From Larus michahellis (lineage: Eukaryota > Chordata > Aves > Charadriiformes > Laridae), in the NCBI RefSeq assembly GCF_964199755.1, contig NC_133900.1:16259201-16323200 (forward strand): a DNA stretch of 64,000 nt. Reading direction: 5' to 3'. A model generated the notes under the pieces. That model did not search any database. It saw only the letters and a list, made by a program, of their open reading frames with translations, and was not told the origin of the DNA. This document shows positions 44,311 to 58,200 of the stretch, in pieces. Each line of letters opens with the position of its first letter. Position 1 is the first letter of the stretch. A program made the position numbers and the translations under genes.

Positions 44311-44456
44311 TGATCACAGGGTTGGAAGGGACCTTTGGAGATCATCTAGTCCAACCCCCCTGCTAGAGCAGGGTCACAAAGATGTTGGTAGGACTCAAAC
44401 TCCAAACCCTCTGGGCCACTGTCAAATGGCCTGACCTCTCGGCTACGGGGACCCCA
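44311..44456 (-). mobile_element. tRNA-derived SINE with CR1-like tail
   Basis: Read on the minus strand: a head starting GGGTCCCCGTAGCCGAGAGG, an RNA polymerase III A-box-like TAGCCGAGAGG (44435-44445) and B-box-like AGTTTGAGTCC (44391-44401). The A start to B end distance is 55 bp, as in a tRNA. The tail is a roughly 65-bp CR1-like 3' end (GACCCTGCTCTAGCAGGGGG, GGTCCCTTCCAACCCTGTGA). tRNA head plus LINE tail is the SINE architecture. It resembles in design the CR1-mobilised SINEs reported from passerines (TguSINE type); the family name is not certain. Confidence 0.72.
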
Positions 44457-44631
44457 CCAAAACATTGGTGGTTAGCAGAGGATGGTTAATAATCTAAAAG
44501 ATCCCGACCTCTATTTAATTCTGCATCAAATGGAGTAACAATGCCATTAATTTAATGGCACATGTAGAATATCTAAAAGACCATGGTGCAGTGGTCTGAA
44601 GATTGACGTACTTGCACTGTGCAACCATCTG

Positions 44632-44815
44632 TGGAAATCAAATCATTCAGGTGGGAAGAGACCCCAGGAGGTCTCTACTCCAGCCTGCTGCTCATGGCAG
44701 GGTCAGCTCTGAGGCCTGTTCAGGTTGCTCAGAGCTTTATTCTATTGGTCTTGGAAAACACCAAGGACTGAGGCTAGCCAGCCTGTACCACAGCTTGCCT
44801 GTCCTCATGGGGGGA
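44632..44815 (-). mobile_element. Old CR1 LINE 3' fragment, antisense
   Basis: On the + strand: AATCATTCAGGTGGGAAGAG, GGTCTCTACTCCAGCCTGCT, AGGTTGCTCAGAGC, and CTTGCCTGTCCTCATGGG, the reverse of CR1 3' sequence, with more substitutions than the other copies. Short and 5'-truncated. Confidence 0.78.
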
Positions 44816-46446
44816 AAAAAATTCTAATATCCAGTCAGAATATTCTTTCAGTTTATGCCTGTTGTCTTTCATAAATACTAGTATGTGTCTCAGAAATGGT
44901 GGATTGTTTCTTTAGGTGCAATATTACGCTGATGTTGCAGCACTGTTGCTGGTCCCAAGAGTATGCTTTACTATAGTACTGCTGGCTCAAATGTCTCTTC
45001 TGATGTGTAGATGGGCTGTAGTTACTGATGTTCCCAGCGCAAAGAGTGACCAAGCTACACAAAAATTCAGTTTAAAATCGCAGGTCTGAAGTTACATATA
45101 TTAAACACATTGACAATTCTGTCATGGAGAGAAAGCTGAATATAAGCTGCCCATCCCAAAAGGAATGATTGTGAATCCCATTTTGGAGGTGTAATTATTA
45201 TTGGATAAACTTCTTTGACTCAGCTTCTATGATTACAGCTTTTCAAACTGAAGAACGGCTATCCTGTTCTCTCATGGGTCATACTACAGCTATATCGCAT
45301 TCCTAATTGAAGGTGCTGTCAAGATGTATGGTTTTGTAATTACATATTTGCTGTAGCCCCCTGAAAGATGGTTTGGAAGTCACTGGTCTTTGACGTTTGG
45401 GCCAAGACTGCTCATAAGTGTGTTATGTGTTTGTGTGAGTGCTGTAGGCTAGGATAACTTGTTTTGTTCTGCTGAGGAACTTTTAACCGTGGGGATCCTT
45501 TTGGCCTGTTTTTATGGTCACCTTGAGGAAAGAATAAGAAAAGCTTTCCGTAGGTTTTCATGTGCTAATTAGGAAAGTTCAGTAGGTTTTAAAGACAATT
45601 AAATGCATAGTGTGAAGTTCTATTTTGAGACTAGAAACTCTTTGACTTAGTTTAAAGATTTATTTTGCATTCTAAGGCCGTAGTGCTGGCAGAATTCACA
45701 AAAGTCAAAGATGTAATGGTCTTGTTTAAAACAGTCTTTGCCTGGCAATTGAGCAATAACTGTAATTGTTCTTGATAACATATTTCAGTGTTTCTGGCGT
45801 TATTTAGAAAGTGTGTCAAAAGGTCAAAAAAGTGTGTGTTCCCTTTTTGAAGGGAAAAGTAATAGATGTAATTGAAGACTGAATGAAATTAGGAATGTCC
45901 TAGGCTAGGTTCAAGGAGTAGTGATAAGGCTTAGCATGAATGAAAGGAAAAAGCTTAACACGTTGAAAGCGTCAGGAGTTCTTTTAAAAGGGAACTGTGT
46001 GGAAAGGTGAGTATTAGTCTGATTTCTTGGATGGCCTTGCTAGTCTATGTATGGAACAGAAGTGGATGGGGCTAATTACAGGAAAATTACAGCTATATAA
46101 GTGAAAGGTATTTTGGATCATAGGCAAAACACACTGTGTGTTGACAAAGAAAGATGTATCTCTTCATCTGCTTTAGGAGAGGAAGAGGAGACCACCTGCA
46201 TGACAAACTACTAAAGTAAGGTAGTGAAGTTTTATGGTAAAAAAGCAAGTCTAATACCTGAGTAATATAAGCCACTTTAGCTAAGAACTAAGGAGTCCCA
46301 GAAGGTATTGATAGGAAATTCTTCAACAGTTTGTGCTAATATGATGATTAAGAACATGGGATGATTGAGATGGGGGTGGTAAAACTGAGTGTGGTAGCCT
46401 CCAGACAAAGATGTTCAAACACTGTAAGATAGAGTATTTGCGTGTG

Positions 46447-47199
46447 TGTCCTGGTTTGAAGCAGAACAAAACCAATTTTCTTTTCAGTCATTTTACTTTT
46501 CTGTTAAGTCTCTTCTGACTGACTGTACTCTCCAAAATTAATTATATGTTTTTCAGACACTGTCTGCTTCTGGCAGTGATAATGTCTGATGCTTATAATT
46601 AATGCCAAGGAATGGTATGCAGAGAGGCTCTTGCTTATGCTTCTTGCTCTGACAGCCAAGGTCAGCTCACTTTGCTGTGTACCAAGTTGGAGGATCAGAA
46701 GTAGAAGAGTGTAGAGGGCTTGCACCTGTGGGGAGGAGCAGACAGGGCATGTGACCCAAACTTGGCCAACAGGGTATTCCATCCCATCTGCCTCCTGCTC
46801 AGTATAAAAGCTGAGGGATCAAAGGGGTCAGCCTCTCTCTTCAGTGGCTGGCATCTGAGGAGGCCTCTGTCTTTCTGCCTTTGGTCCCAATCCCTGCGTT
46901 TCTGACTCCAGTTCCCATCTGCTGCTGAGCCCAGTCCCTGTGCTGGCCAGTGGTGTGATTGTCATCCTGGGAGCTCGATGTTGGTTTTGTATATATTTGT
47001 GTACACTTCATTATTTTCTTATTAATATTATTAGCTTTTCTTTTTATTGTTAATATTTCATTAAAAGCTGGCTTATGTTTTTTTTCCCCACCCATAAGTC
47101 TCTCCCTTGTTCTCTCTCCCTTCCCTTTCTGGGAAGGAAGAGGGTTAATAGAAAACATCTGTCATTCATTTAGTGGCCAACCCAGCCTAAACCGCAACA
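46447..47199 (+). mobile_element. Solo LTR of an endogenous retrovirus
   Basis: About 753 bp, starting TGTCCTGGTTTGAAGC and ending TAAACCGCAACA, the TG...CA termini and edge sequences of avian ERVL/ERVK-type LTRs. Inside are a TATA box (TATAAAA, 46803-46809) and an ATTAAA poly(A) signal (47060-47065). No gag, pol or env follows, so it is a recombined solo LTR. A clean target-site duplication is not seen at the predicted borders: GTGTG before, GTAAG after. It lies in CLGN intron 1 in sense orientation. Confidence 0.8.
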
Positions 47200-49059
47200 G
47201 TAAGATAAACTGAATGACTTTAAATCATCAAGTCAAGATTATTTTAAAGTCTAGAATTGGCCAAGGAGGTCTATGAATTACAGTATCTGTAGTTTTTACT
47301 TAAAGAGCGACAAAGTAGTAAAATTTGCAGATAACTTTTGAGATATATCACTGTGTTAATAACTGAGAAAAGAGGGAACCATAGACTTGCCATCCCCAAG
47401 CAAAATACACAGCAGGGTGAAAAGTCCTGCAAAGAATGGTATGGATTGTGGATAATAGTGGGGGAGAAAAAAAAGAATGGTAACATAATTAATGTAGTTT
47501 TGTGGAAAATAGGTGTTTGTCACAAGAAGGGAGACTTTTGATGATTTCCTAATATTGACATAGTACTAATATGTGAAACACTTCTTTATGAAACTTCTGG
47601 GTTTTGGCTCTAAATATAATTAATGCACTCAATATTAAATTAATAGATCTTAAAAGGAATAAGGAAAAAATAGTTTGTTTTCTTTTTGGACACTTGTAGT
47701 ACGGTCATACTGGGATGAGGTTTTTTTAGCCCTGATACTATTTGATCTCTATATGTGTTGGTTGATAGAACTTGCAAATGTTATGAATTGAATGATAAAT
47801 TGGTGCAATTCTAATGTTTCTGTTGCTTAGGAAGAAAGAAAGAGACTCACGCTTCCAGTATAAGGTTGCTTGAATTGCTGCGATATTTAGGGTTGTAGTG
47901 GTAAACAATTTAATCTCTAGAGTGCGATGATATAACTAAGAGCGTGACTGCTTTCTCAGGGACAGAAAGCACCTCTGTAGCAGAATATTTATTATGGTAG
48001 TAATGGCTAAAAGTAATGCAAGGTTTGAAAATGTCTTACAATAGCAAACTAAATATCAGTAATTGTCTTTCTTTTTAAACTTACTGTGGATAGACATTAA
48101 TAAGAACCAAAGGATAAATACCTGTGCAGTGATATCTAGAATCTGCCTTCCATTTCCAAATCCAGACAAAAACAAATTCAGAAAGAAGCATTTTTGGCAA
48201 GACTGTTGAGGAAACTTGCATAGGCATGTGCTTGATACTACAGTGCTCCAAAGCAGTGGGTACTCTAACATTAAACTGGATTTGTATGTATTGCAGTTGT
48301 GAAGCAAAACCACCTGGGCAACAATCTTTTTCTGTGTTGCAGCAGATTAGATTGAGAGGCTGGTGTAGTTATCTGATGTTGGCATTTATACTTACACAGA
48401 TTAAAGATTTTCAAGTTTCCCTGAAATTGGAAAGATATTTGCATTTAAGATTAAACTTTTGTGTTTATTGGATAATTTCTGAAACAATCTTATGCTTTCT
48501 TCAGACACTTAGAGCTGGAGTTGATATAAACTCTGCACTCATCCAAATGTAGACAGTGGCAGAAGAGCCAAAACAATTGAGTAGTTCTGGCAGTGGATAA
48601 TAATATGTCCTAAATCTATCAATTTTATTTTCCCTAATGAAAGGGATGTTACTTTTTGCTACACTGTAGAGACTGATTCAGTTTGATTACTTGTTCAGAT
48701 TGTTAAGGAATGAGAAAAATAAAAGCAGTCTTACTTAATTCTTAAAAATGTATATATACAACAGTCAAATTCTTGCTAGATTTGTGGCCTGGCAAGATAA
48801 GGGAACAGGCTACAAGCACTGGGACAACAGGAAGGGAAAAAGAGTCTGAGTCAGGGCTGTGTAGTAAGAAATTGTTCAAATTAAGGTATAGCACCTTATT
48901 AAAATTCTGTAGAGACAATACTTTATGATCTTTATTTCTTATTATTTTAATGTGTTTTTTTCTGTTGAGGTAAAATGTGGGGTAACATTGGAATAGTATT
49001 GATAGTATCCTTGCAACAATATTTAAAATTTAAAACTTTCAGTTCTTCAGATAAGCAGG

Positions 49060-49221
49060 ATGCACTTCCAGTGGGACTGGCTGTGCGTGGGTGTCCTGAT
49101 AATTAACTCAGTGACTGCAGAAATTGAAAATGAAGAAACTCTGGACGCAGATGTTGAAGCGGAGGATTTCGACAAGCAGTCTCAAGAACCTAATGTTGGC
49201 AGAGATAAATCTTCCTTAGAG
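49060..49221 (+). CDS. CLGN: CLGN first coding exon (signal peptide)
   Basis: ATG at 49060 follows an acceptor 10-18 bp upstream. Encodes residues 1-54: hydrophobic signal peptide (cleavage likely after VTA, residue 20) then an acidic segment. Ends GAG|GTAAGA, phase 0. Confidence 0.92.
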
Positions 49222-52200
49222 GTAAGACTACAGAAGTCTTTAGTTAAAGCTTGCTTAATTACAAGGCACATAGTTACCACTAGTAGATAAATTGGTGGAC
49301 AAACGCATTTTAAAAAGACCAGGTTAATACGGAGTTGACAGCTGAGGGAGTGTCAAACCCACCAGTCTGAGTTTTTCAGTTGCTGTATGTGACACGCAGG
49401 ACAAGCTTAATAAATGATTCTGCTATGCCAAAGTATAAAGTCAGGTCTCCTGCCTCTAGTGGATAGTCATGAAGAAGGTTTTGCTAGTCTGTGCTTCAAT
49501 CTAGATGTAGAACTTTTTATTGCAAGTCGTAACATGCCATTTCTAAGAAGAAAACAGAAAACATCTTGGTCTTACTGAGGTTTTGACTTCAGACCAGTTT
49601 CTCGATTTCATCAGTCACAGCTGCCTTTTGACACTGTCTTTATTCTCAGAAAATCTTTTTGCATTTGTTATGCTGTCCTTCATAATAGATGTGGGCAATA
49701 CTCAAATTATTTTTTCAACTTTTTACTGTGTGGCCCAACTGTAATGTGCAAAGTAGATAGAAAAACAGAAGAATGGAAAACATGTATAGAAAGAAGTAGG
49801 GAGAAAGCAGAGAACTGTTGCAAGTTCAGTAAATTTTCTGGGGTTTTATTGCACGTAAGATGTGTAACAGTACTTTAGTTATGAGCTTTGAACGCAGGAA
49901 GCAGTTTTTAAAATTCACAGATGTAAAATTGTTCACTGTTAGAGGGATGTGCCCAAACTGTAGAAATAAGAGGGGCATGCGGGAGCAGGGAAAGGTGTTT
50001 CATGCTGCTAGATGTTTCTGCTGAACAAAATCTGGTGGTCTGTCTGGATGGGCTGCTTCTTGGAGGTATGATAGTGTATTTCAAACGAAAAAATGTAATT
50101 TATGCTAGACCATGTGTCTGTACATGTCTTTTTAGGTTGTGTACCAGACTCCAAAGCCAACTGGGGAAGTGTATTTTACAGAAACCTTTGATGGAGAATT
50201 TTCTGGGTAAGTTTATGCCTTAAAATGATAAACTTCTATTTTTAGCAGTATAACTTATAGTGGCAGGACTTACTTTGTATTGATTTGTCTGCTAGTATCT
50301 TTATAAAAATTAATTTTTACAGGGGTTAGAATTGGGAAGGCTGGTAATGCTTGCTCCAAATACATCATAATGTTAAGCCAGACAGTTAATATTTCAGGTA
50401 TGTTGCTGTTTTTTGTGTTTTAAGGAAGTTTTTAATAAACTCTGGGTTTATGGACATTAAGAAAAATAATATAATTTAAAGATTTAGCCAGTTGAGTTTA
50501 ACTAGCTGCAAGGTGAAGTGCATAGCCATTACACTGCAGTAGCAAACTTTCTTCCTCTTCATGTGCACTTAGGTATGCGTAAGAAGACAGAGCCTTCAGC
50601 ATTATAGATAAAACCTTTATTGGGGAAGCCTTTTTTTTAGCAATTTTTTATTGATTTATTGTATTGCTTCCCATACTCAATAAGAATTAAATATTTTTGA
50701 GACTGCTGATGTGTTCCTAGGTAGTTTCACCTTAGTGTATTGGTATTTTAAAAAAATCTTTGGGTTTATCTCAAAAATTCTTAAGCCAGACATTTTTGTC
50801 TTGTCTGTATCTTGTAAGTTTTCTTCCATCAGTAGGGCAGTGTAAGGTGTAACTGCTACTGGGTGACTTGTGTTGCTCAATGAAAAGCTGTGTATTGTGA
50901 GCTATAGTCAGTTGCCACCAATGCACTGTCAATAAGAGTCAATATAATATATTACTTTCTGTTTCTGGAGAAGACTTCCTACTTCTAATTGGAAAACAAC
51001 TTAGTTTTCAGTTGTCTTTTCTAGCTCAGCTATAAAGGATGTAGAATACCAAGGAAAACAAATGAGTACCAGGTAAAAGTGGTCTGTGTGATCACTGACT
51101 TCTCGTTTTTGTATCAAGCTGGGTTAGCATGTTGTCACGCTCAAGTTAAGTAAGCGTGCATCCAGGTAGGATCTGTGAATGCAGTAGAAATCTCTTTAGT
51201 AAGAGCTGGTGTGATGAGTTGTTAAGAGTACTTTCTTGCTATGAGAAAGGGTTTTAAAATGTGAAGGTAAGTCTTTCATTTTTAGTGACAAATCAGGTCT
51301 TGTTATTGTTTTTTTTTTTCCTGTACGCTTTGCTGTTGAACGAGAGCTGTCTCTTGATTTGTAAAGAATTACAAAAAAAGGTGTTTTCATACGTTACTAA
51401 AGTTGATGGAATAAAATACAACTCTGTGAAAAGCAAGACAGAGGTGAAAGGAGATGCGATATGATATGTTCATTATGGTGGAATTTAAAGCTGCTTATTT
51501 TTTTTTACTTCCTGTGAGAGGATTGAGATCCACCTGCTGTAGGAGTGAGGTTATACCATCATAAAAGATGTGTGTCTATTGAGGATGCACAATTTAAAAT
51601 GTAAACAAAGTAGCATGGTAGCAGGCACCAGTAACTTTTATAAGAGTCATCTTGCTCCCTTTTTCCAGTTGTTTCTAAACTGTTCTATTCTGTAGAGTTA
51701 CAGGGAATTTCAGGCCACTGAACATTAATCTGTCATTACTCACATTACAGTCTTTCATATTGTCTTATTTTTGTTACATATTTAGACCAAGTGTAGAAGG
51801 AAAATACCTAACAAGCTCCTGTCTTCAGTGTATCGCTTGTCTTAATCACTTGTCACTTCTAAATGTTAAGAAGCGCAATACAAAAGCAGTACCAATGATG
51901 ACAGGAAAATGATTAAATAGAAGAGGTGATAGTGATTGTTAAAAAAGCAAAAACCAAAACCCAAACAATTGAAAACCTTGCTTAACAAATGCAAAAACTT
52001 AACTGGAACACTTGAATAATATTCATCCCAATTTCTAGTTTTGAGATCTGTTCAAAGATTAGTTTGTCTTCCTACTAAATTTAATATTCAAAGCTTTAGC
52101 TACAATGCTCAGAATGTTTTTGATCTAGCTGTACATAATTTACATAAGAATAACAAGTATGGAACTAAGATGTATGAGAAAGTAAGCAGTGTGTTGCCTT

Positions 52201-55200
52201 TCTTTCCTAAAACTGGAGAGAAGAGACACATAAATTGACTAGGTAAATCACCAGAATAGAGTTGCTTTTTTGAGAATAGACCTTGAAAATCTTGTGCATG
52301 ACTTGTGGAGATGTATTATTTCTTCATTGGTCTTTCTCCTGATAGATGAGGGATCTAGTTTGCCATTCATACTGTGAAGCTTTTCTGTTAACAGTGAACA
52401 AATCTGGCTGAAACTCAAGCAGAAAAGATAAAGTATTCATCCCTGAAATACTCCATGCAGAGGATTGTTCAGAATGAATGAAAATAGTTCTTTACAGAAT
52501 TAATTATGAGAATGTAGTATTGTAGTTGATACAATGAAGAGTTCAGTGACAATGTTGGCTTAAGATATTCCTGTGCATGGCTCAAGATAGAACCACTGTA
52601 TGACCAGATGAGGGTGGATTGCCCCTTTTTTTCCTTCTTTTTTCTTTTTTTTCCTCCTTCAAATGAACACTTTGTGTGTAGGGTATGTGCATATCTTTTT
52701 TGTAACCTCAATTTGATAAGCTGAGTTTGCCTTATTTATAGTATCAAGGAGATCAGGAGTTTGTTTGCCCTGTTGGGATTCCCTTTGTGCAATACATTTG
52801 GAATCTGTTAAGCGCATGATTGCATTTGTCGTTTGGACGCTTGTACCTCTTCCCTTCCTTCTCTGCTATCCATGTGTAATGTTGCTATCAGATGGTATTG
52901 TGGTTTCTTTGGGTGATTTTTTTCCTTTCGTTGTCATATTGAAGGTTTTGCATTTGAACCTTGCTATTTGCCATGTATCTTTGACATTCTGTGCTTATGT
53001 AATATTCTAACATTCTACCAAACTCAGGTTGTGTATAAAACTGAAGTTTATTCAGAATATTTAAATTACTTTAGAGCTATAATTGTGTATTCATTTACAT
53101 TCTTAAGGAGTATTTTGAAATGCTATATTAGACTAAACTATTTTAATTTTTCTTTTCATGTTCTTTGAACTACGCAAAGTTCCATGACTGTCAAAATCAT
53201 TATCACAGGTTCACAGCCTAGAAGCAAAAGCTGTTTTTCCTTTGCTTGTTAAATATTACAGCTTTCTGTAGCTAGTGAAATGACTACTACACTTCTTGTT
53301 TTAGGTGGGTGTTGTCTAAAACCAAGAAAGAAGACACAGATGATAACATTGCTAAATATGATGGTAAGTGGATTTTGGTTTTAATGTTTACTTCCACTCT
53401 ATAGTTTCTGATGTTCTGTTGTTCTTTGGGAAATAACTACCCCTTACACTGAACTGGACTTTGAAAACCTAGATGACATAAGTCAAAAATATGTTAGTTT
53501 GTATAATGACTGTTGCCCTGAAACTGAGATGTGAAATGTTGCTCATTGGGTTACTTAGCATGAAGTTAATTTTTTTTTATCTTCCCAACAATCTATTGGA
53601 ATGAAGGATACTAGAGTACCCTCTGGCATCTGAATATTCAGTATTGATTATTTATGACTAGTGCTTCTTGAGAACTACCTTCTCTGAAATCACATCAGAG
53701 AGGTTTACCACTTCAATTTCAGTAGTTAAACACATTTTTAAAGCAATAAGTTCCATGTTGCTGCATCTGTCCTACCGATTCATGGGCTGATCTCCCAGAC
53801 TAGCTTCTGAAACAAAAAAGTTGAGCTGAATGATGTTCTTCTTTAAAATACTTTTTCAGATTGTCTGTGCTTGAATGTAGGGTTCTCCAGTGGTTCTTGT
53901 ATAGTTTATTCTACAGTAGTCTAAAAAAAAAAAATTGGAAAATAATAATGAAAAAGTTGGTTTGATGGTTTTTATCATTGGGGTTTGCACTTGACTTATA
54001 AATTCCTAGGCTGGAATTGCCTGCCTGGATGTAATTTTAAATTGTTGACAGATATGTGATCTGTGGCAGTAATTTTGTAACCTCAATTTATTTCACTCAG
54101 GAGAAAGTGAGGAGAACAGAAAATGTTTCTCCTGCAAAAGAAAAGTATTTGCTACTGCTCTTATGTCAAATGAAAACAATGTTAACAGAAAGTGGTAAGC
54201 ATAGTAACTTGTAGGACTTTGGTGTTCACAACAGTACGGAACAGATGTTTTTCGGTTTAGCAGTTACCAGAAATAACTGGTAAAAATAAAGAAGTTGCAG
54301 AGGAGATATCCATACAGACGAGATGCTTAGAAGAACTGACATCTCTCCGATTACTTAGCCTCATATTAAGTAGAAATTGTCTCTAATGTCAAAACAGTTA
54401 TGTTTGCTTACAGACACCCAGGCAATTCAACATTTAACAAAGTCTGTAGTGAAATTTCCAATTTAATTTTTTTGTGTGTCTTGTTGTTTTGACTGACGTT
54501 ATTCCTTGGTCTTAGTTTCCAGGAAGGAACACTACTGAAGATGAGGGAATTTTCCTACCTCCTGTTTAGCAGACTAGAAGAAACTTGTATGTTGACATAC
54601 ATATCTGCCCTTTCTTAATGACCTTTCACAAATCACATTTCAGTTAAATAAAAGTAAATAGCTGTTTCATTTGGATTTCAGTTTGCGTCTTCTCTAAAGT
54701 ACATGCTGAAGAACTCATTATGTTTTCTTCCTTTTGTATGTGTTGACACAGACTTTTTTTCAACATTACAGTGAATTGTAAAAGTAGTCTTTCTAAAGTG
54801 TTCATTCCTGGAAAAAAAATCAGTGAATCTTGTGCTGCTAATCTCTGAGAAAATATAACTGCCCTTTTAGAAATCTTGTTCTTTGGATTTTGCCCACATG
54901 TGTAATCAACAGTATTTTTTCCAAACGCGGAGAATTCACAATTATATAATCTATAATTTTTAAAGCTGTAGGCTTGTCTTTAAGATCAAATCTGATAATT
55001 CTTGTAAAGACTTTGGGAGGGGCAGGGGGAAGCTTCATCTCCCACGTGATTAGATTTGACCTGAAAGATTCTCATTCTGTACAAGCAGGAGGGGAAGAAC
55101 CACGCAGGTATCTAGCTTACGCAGTGCCTTGAGACTAATGTTTTTTATGTGGTGAAGGTAGGAACAAATCTAAAATCTGGAGAAATACTTTCTTCCTCTA

Positions 55201-58200
55201 GGCACTGTGGGATACCACAAGCTAAAGATACAGATCTACAATATTAAAGTTTTCTTGGAGATTCCTGTAATATTGGAGAAGAGCAAGGAATAACGTGTGC
55301 TTTACACATGTGCTATCTTTCAAATATCGAAAGCTAGCATTATCTTAATTAGCTAGAACAAATACCTTTTTGTTGAAATGGGGAACTGGGCTTTTCTATA
55401 TAGAGCTATGCATACCCAAAGAGTAGGCATCTCTTTAACTATCTGCCGATTTCTTAAGGCTGAATTGGATTTTTACAATAAAATTCCTTAAATATGAACC
55501 AGAGCATTGAAACAGTCTCTACAGTAGCAATGGAAGCTTTAGGCTTGAATAAAATATCTAAAATGTATTGATTCTTGCATACAATATTGCAATTAAACAG
55601 AAATCCATATTCACACATGCTACAGGTTTGTGCAATAAACTTAATTAAGTTTTGTGATGTAAAAACATTTTTTTATTACATGTGTACATTTTCCTATTCA
55701 ATTTCACTGGTTTAGGGTGGATTATGGTAAGGATGGGATTCTTTCGTACTTTGGAGTCCATGGCTACTACTGTTTCCTACTTTTGAGTCCATAAAACTCA
55801 AACTTTGATAATTTTCTTTCTTTTGGCTATAACAGTTATGAAACTGGGATTTTTACTGCTGTAGAAACAGTTACTTGGGGAAAGAAAAAAGAAATAGCTT
55901 GTCACTTCTTGTTGTTACAATTACTTGCACTCTTTTTCCCTAAGGTTTCTTTCCTTCTTGCTGTCTGAGCCAGGACATTGGGTTAGATGGATCGTTGGCA
56001 TGACACAGTTTTTATTTTACCATCTAACTGTGGAGCTGGAATTCTAGTGGTTTCTAATTCTTGAAAAGTGCTGGTTAAAAGATTCTGTCACTGATTTAAT
56101 AGGAAGATGTGAGCAGCAAATTTGTGTAGCATGAATTTTATTTTATTTTATTTTGTATTTGAGTGCTGTAGAGTAGTTAGTTCGGGGAAGTGCAAGCTGG
56201 ACTTGAGTAATGTTTTGCATCCACGGTAGAATTACCAGTAATGAATTGGATGATTATTGTTTAACTTCTTTGCATCATATGTCAAGATTTCTTCCCTGCT
56301 TTGGCACCTAGTCCTTATTGGCTGTTAACTCTTTGCTTTCAACAAGGCTATGATTTCTTTACTTCAGCCTACGTTTTTTTTTTCAAAGACTCTGTCTGTG
56401 TGTTTTAGGAAGATGGGAAGTAGAAGAGCTGAAAGAAAACACAGTGCCTGGAGACAGAGGATTAGTGTTAAAATCGGTGGCAAAGCATCATGCAATATCA
56501 GCTATGCTAACAAAAGCATTTATTTTTGATAATAAACCTTTGATTGTTCAGTAAGTAATCCCTCAGATTTTTTACTTACTATTTATTATTACTAAAATCT
56601 TTAAGTCGGGAAAGTAATGTGAATCCCTGTAGAAAAATACTGACTTCCACATAGCGTTGACCTATCATATCCAGAGTTATCAAAACTGTAAGTATGAATG
56701 ATTTAATAATCAAGTAAGATTGTAGTACGAGTGTTAAAAAGTGATATTTAAACTCTTGTGAAATATTTTTGGACAGAAATGTGGTATTTTACAAGATTGC
56801 TGAAAAAGCTAATTAATTTTCAGTCTTACTCTAAAAGAGCTAAATCGTATGTAGTTTGAGTACAGTGTTTTTCCACTTACAGAATACTTCTGTATAGCTT
56901 CGTAAAACCAACTTGAATCTTGAATGTACTATAGCAACATTAGTGATGAGGTGCACTGTGGCAATTTGGCTACTTTTCTCTGATATTCAGATTTGCTTTG
57001 TTGTACTTAACAGACATATCCAGATAAATCCTCTGGCTGAATTCAGCCTGTCATATGGGCAGTTTCAGAGACAGCACAAACTTTTTAGAACTCTTGGCCG
57101 TTTGTGCTTCACTTTGATGTTTGCACGTTGGTCGATACCACCTTGAAACTTTTCTTACTGGCGATACCAACTGTAGCAATTGCTACCATGGAGTTTTTTG
57201 ACTGACATCACTGCTATATTAGCTTGTGTGGAAATCAAAACCTTTTTGGTCATGTACAAGTGTTTTGACAGTAGTGACTAATACACAGCCGTAATGTAGT
57301 CATAATTAGAACTGCAGATAAAACTTAATTTGTATTTGTCTGATACTCGGAATGTTTTTTTTAACTTGTTCTTTGTCCAGATATGAAGTGAATTTTCAAG
57401 AAGGCATTGACTGTGGTGGTGCATATATTAAACTTCTCTCTAGTAGTGATGACTTAAATCTGGTATGTCCTCTTACTTAACTATTGCTATTGGTTGTTCA
57501 TTTGAGGAACGCATAATTGTTCATGTGAAATGTCAATAAGCAATTAATTCCTAATGCATCCTAAATTCTTAAAATATTCCTAAATGTTTAAACAGAAGAT
57601 TGGGCAAGAGAATAATATGCATATAGTTGATTATATATACACAAAACCTTTGGAGTTATTCTTCTTATAATTTCCATTTATTTTAATAAAACTTATAGGT
57701 AGTCCAAAACTTAAAGTAAACTACTAAGATCTGTATTGACACAAGAAATCTCCAAATAGGAATTTCAGAAGGTTAAAATGACCAGTTTGCTGTGATAAAT
57801 ATACTCCTCTTAGCTCTGCACGAGTAATGTCCTATATCCAGGACAAAGGACTCTTGTATCTGTTTAGTCTGACGTTCCGCAATAATAGAAGCCATAGAAT
57901 CTCAATGTCTAACTTGTGGAACACGGTTGGGTTTTCTTACTACATGGCATCTTAGAAAGGGCTGTGACTTGGATTTAAAAACTGAAAGTGTTGGAGAATC
58001 TCTGTTCCCAGGAAAAGGTCTGAATGATCAAGTGTGGAAAAAAAAGTGCCTTAGTATATTGGACCATTTTGTAGATTGTTTCTCAATATGTTGATGTAAG
58101 CTTGTCTGCAAAACTCTTTATTACTATGCCAATGCAATCAGGTATTTCTTGCTTAAAATCCTGTTCTGGCACATGAACTGGTTGTTGCCACTTTTAGTAT

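Larger units (their letters stand above)
43545..49042 (+). other. CLGN: CLGN intron 1 (inferred)
   Basis: Runs from the putative noncoding exon 1 to the acceptor TTTCAG before the start codon (acceptor at 49041-49042 or alternatively 49049-49050). It contains a tRNA-derived SINE (44311-44456), an old antisense CR1 (44632-44815) and a solo LTR (46447-47199). The rest is AT-rich with no supported exon. Confidence 0.6.

Noticed and set aside
44391-44455. Possible tRNA gene on the minus strand
   Set aside because: A- and B-box-like sequences are present, but the acceptor stem does not close and a CR1-like tail follows, so a SINE is the better reading.
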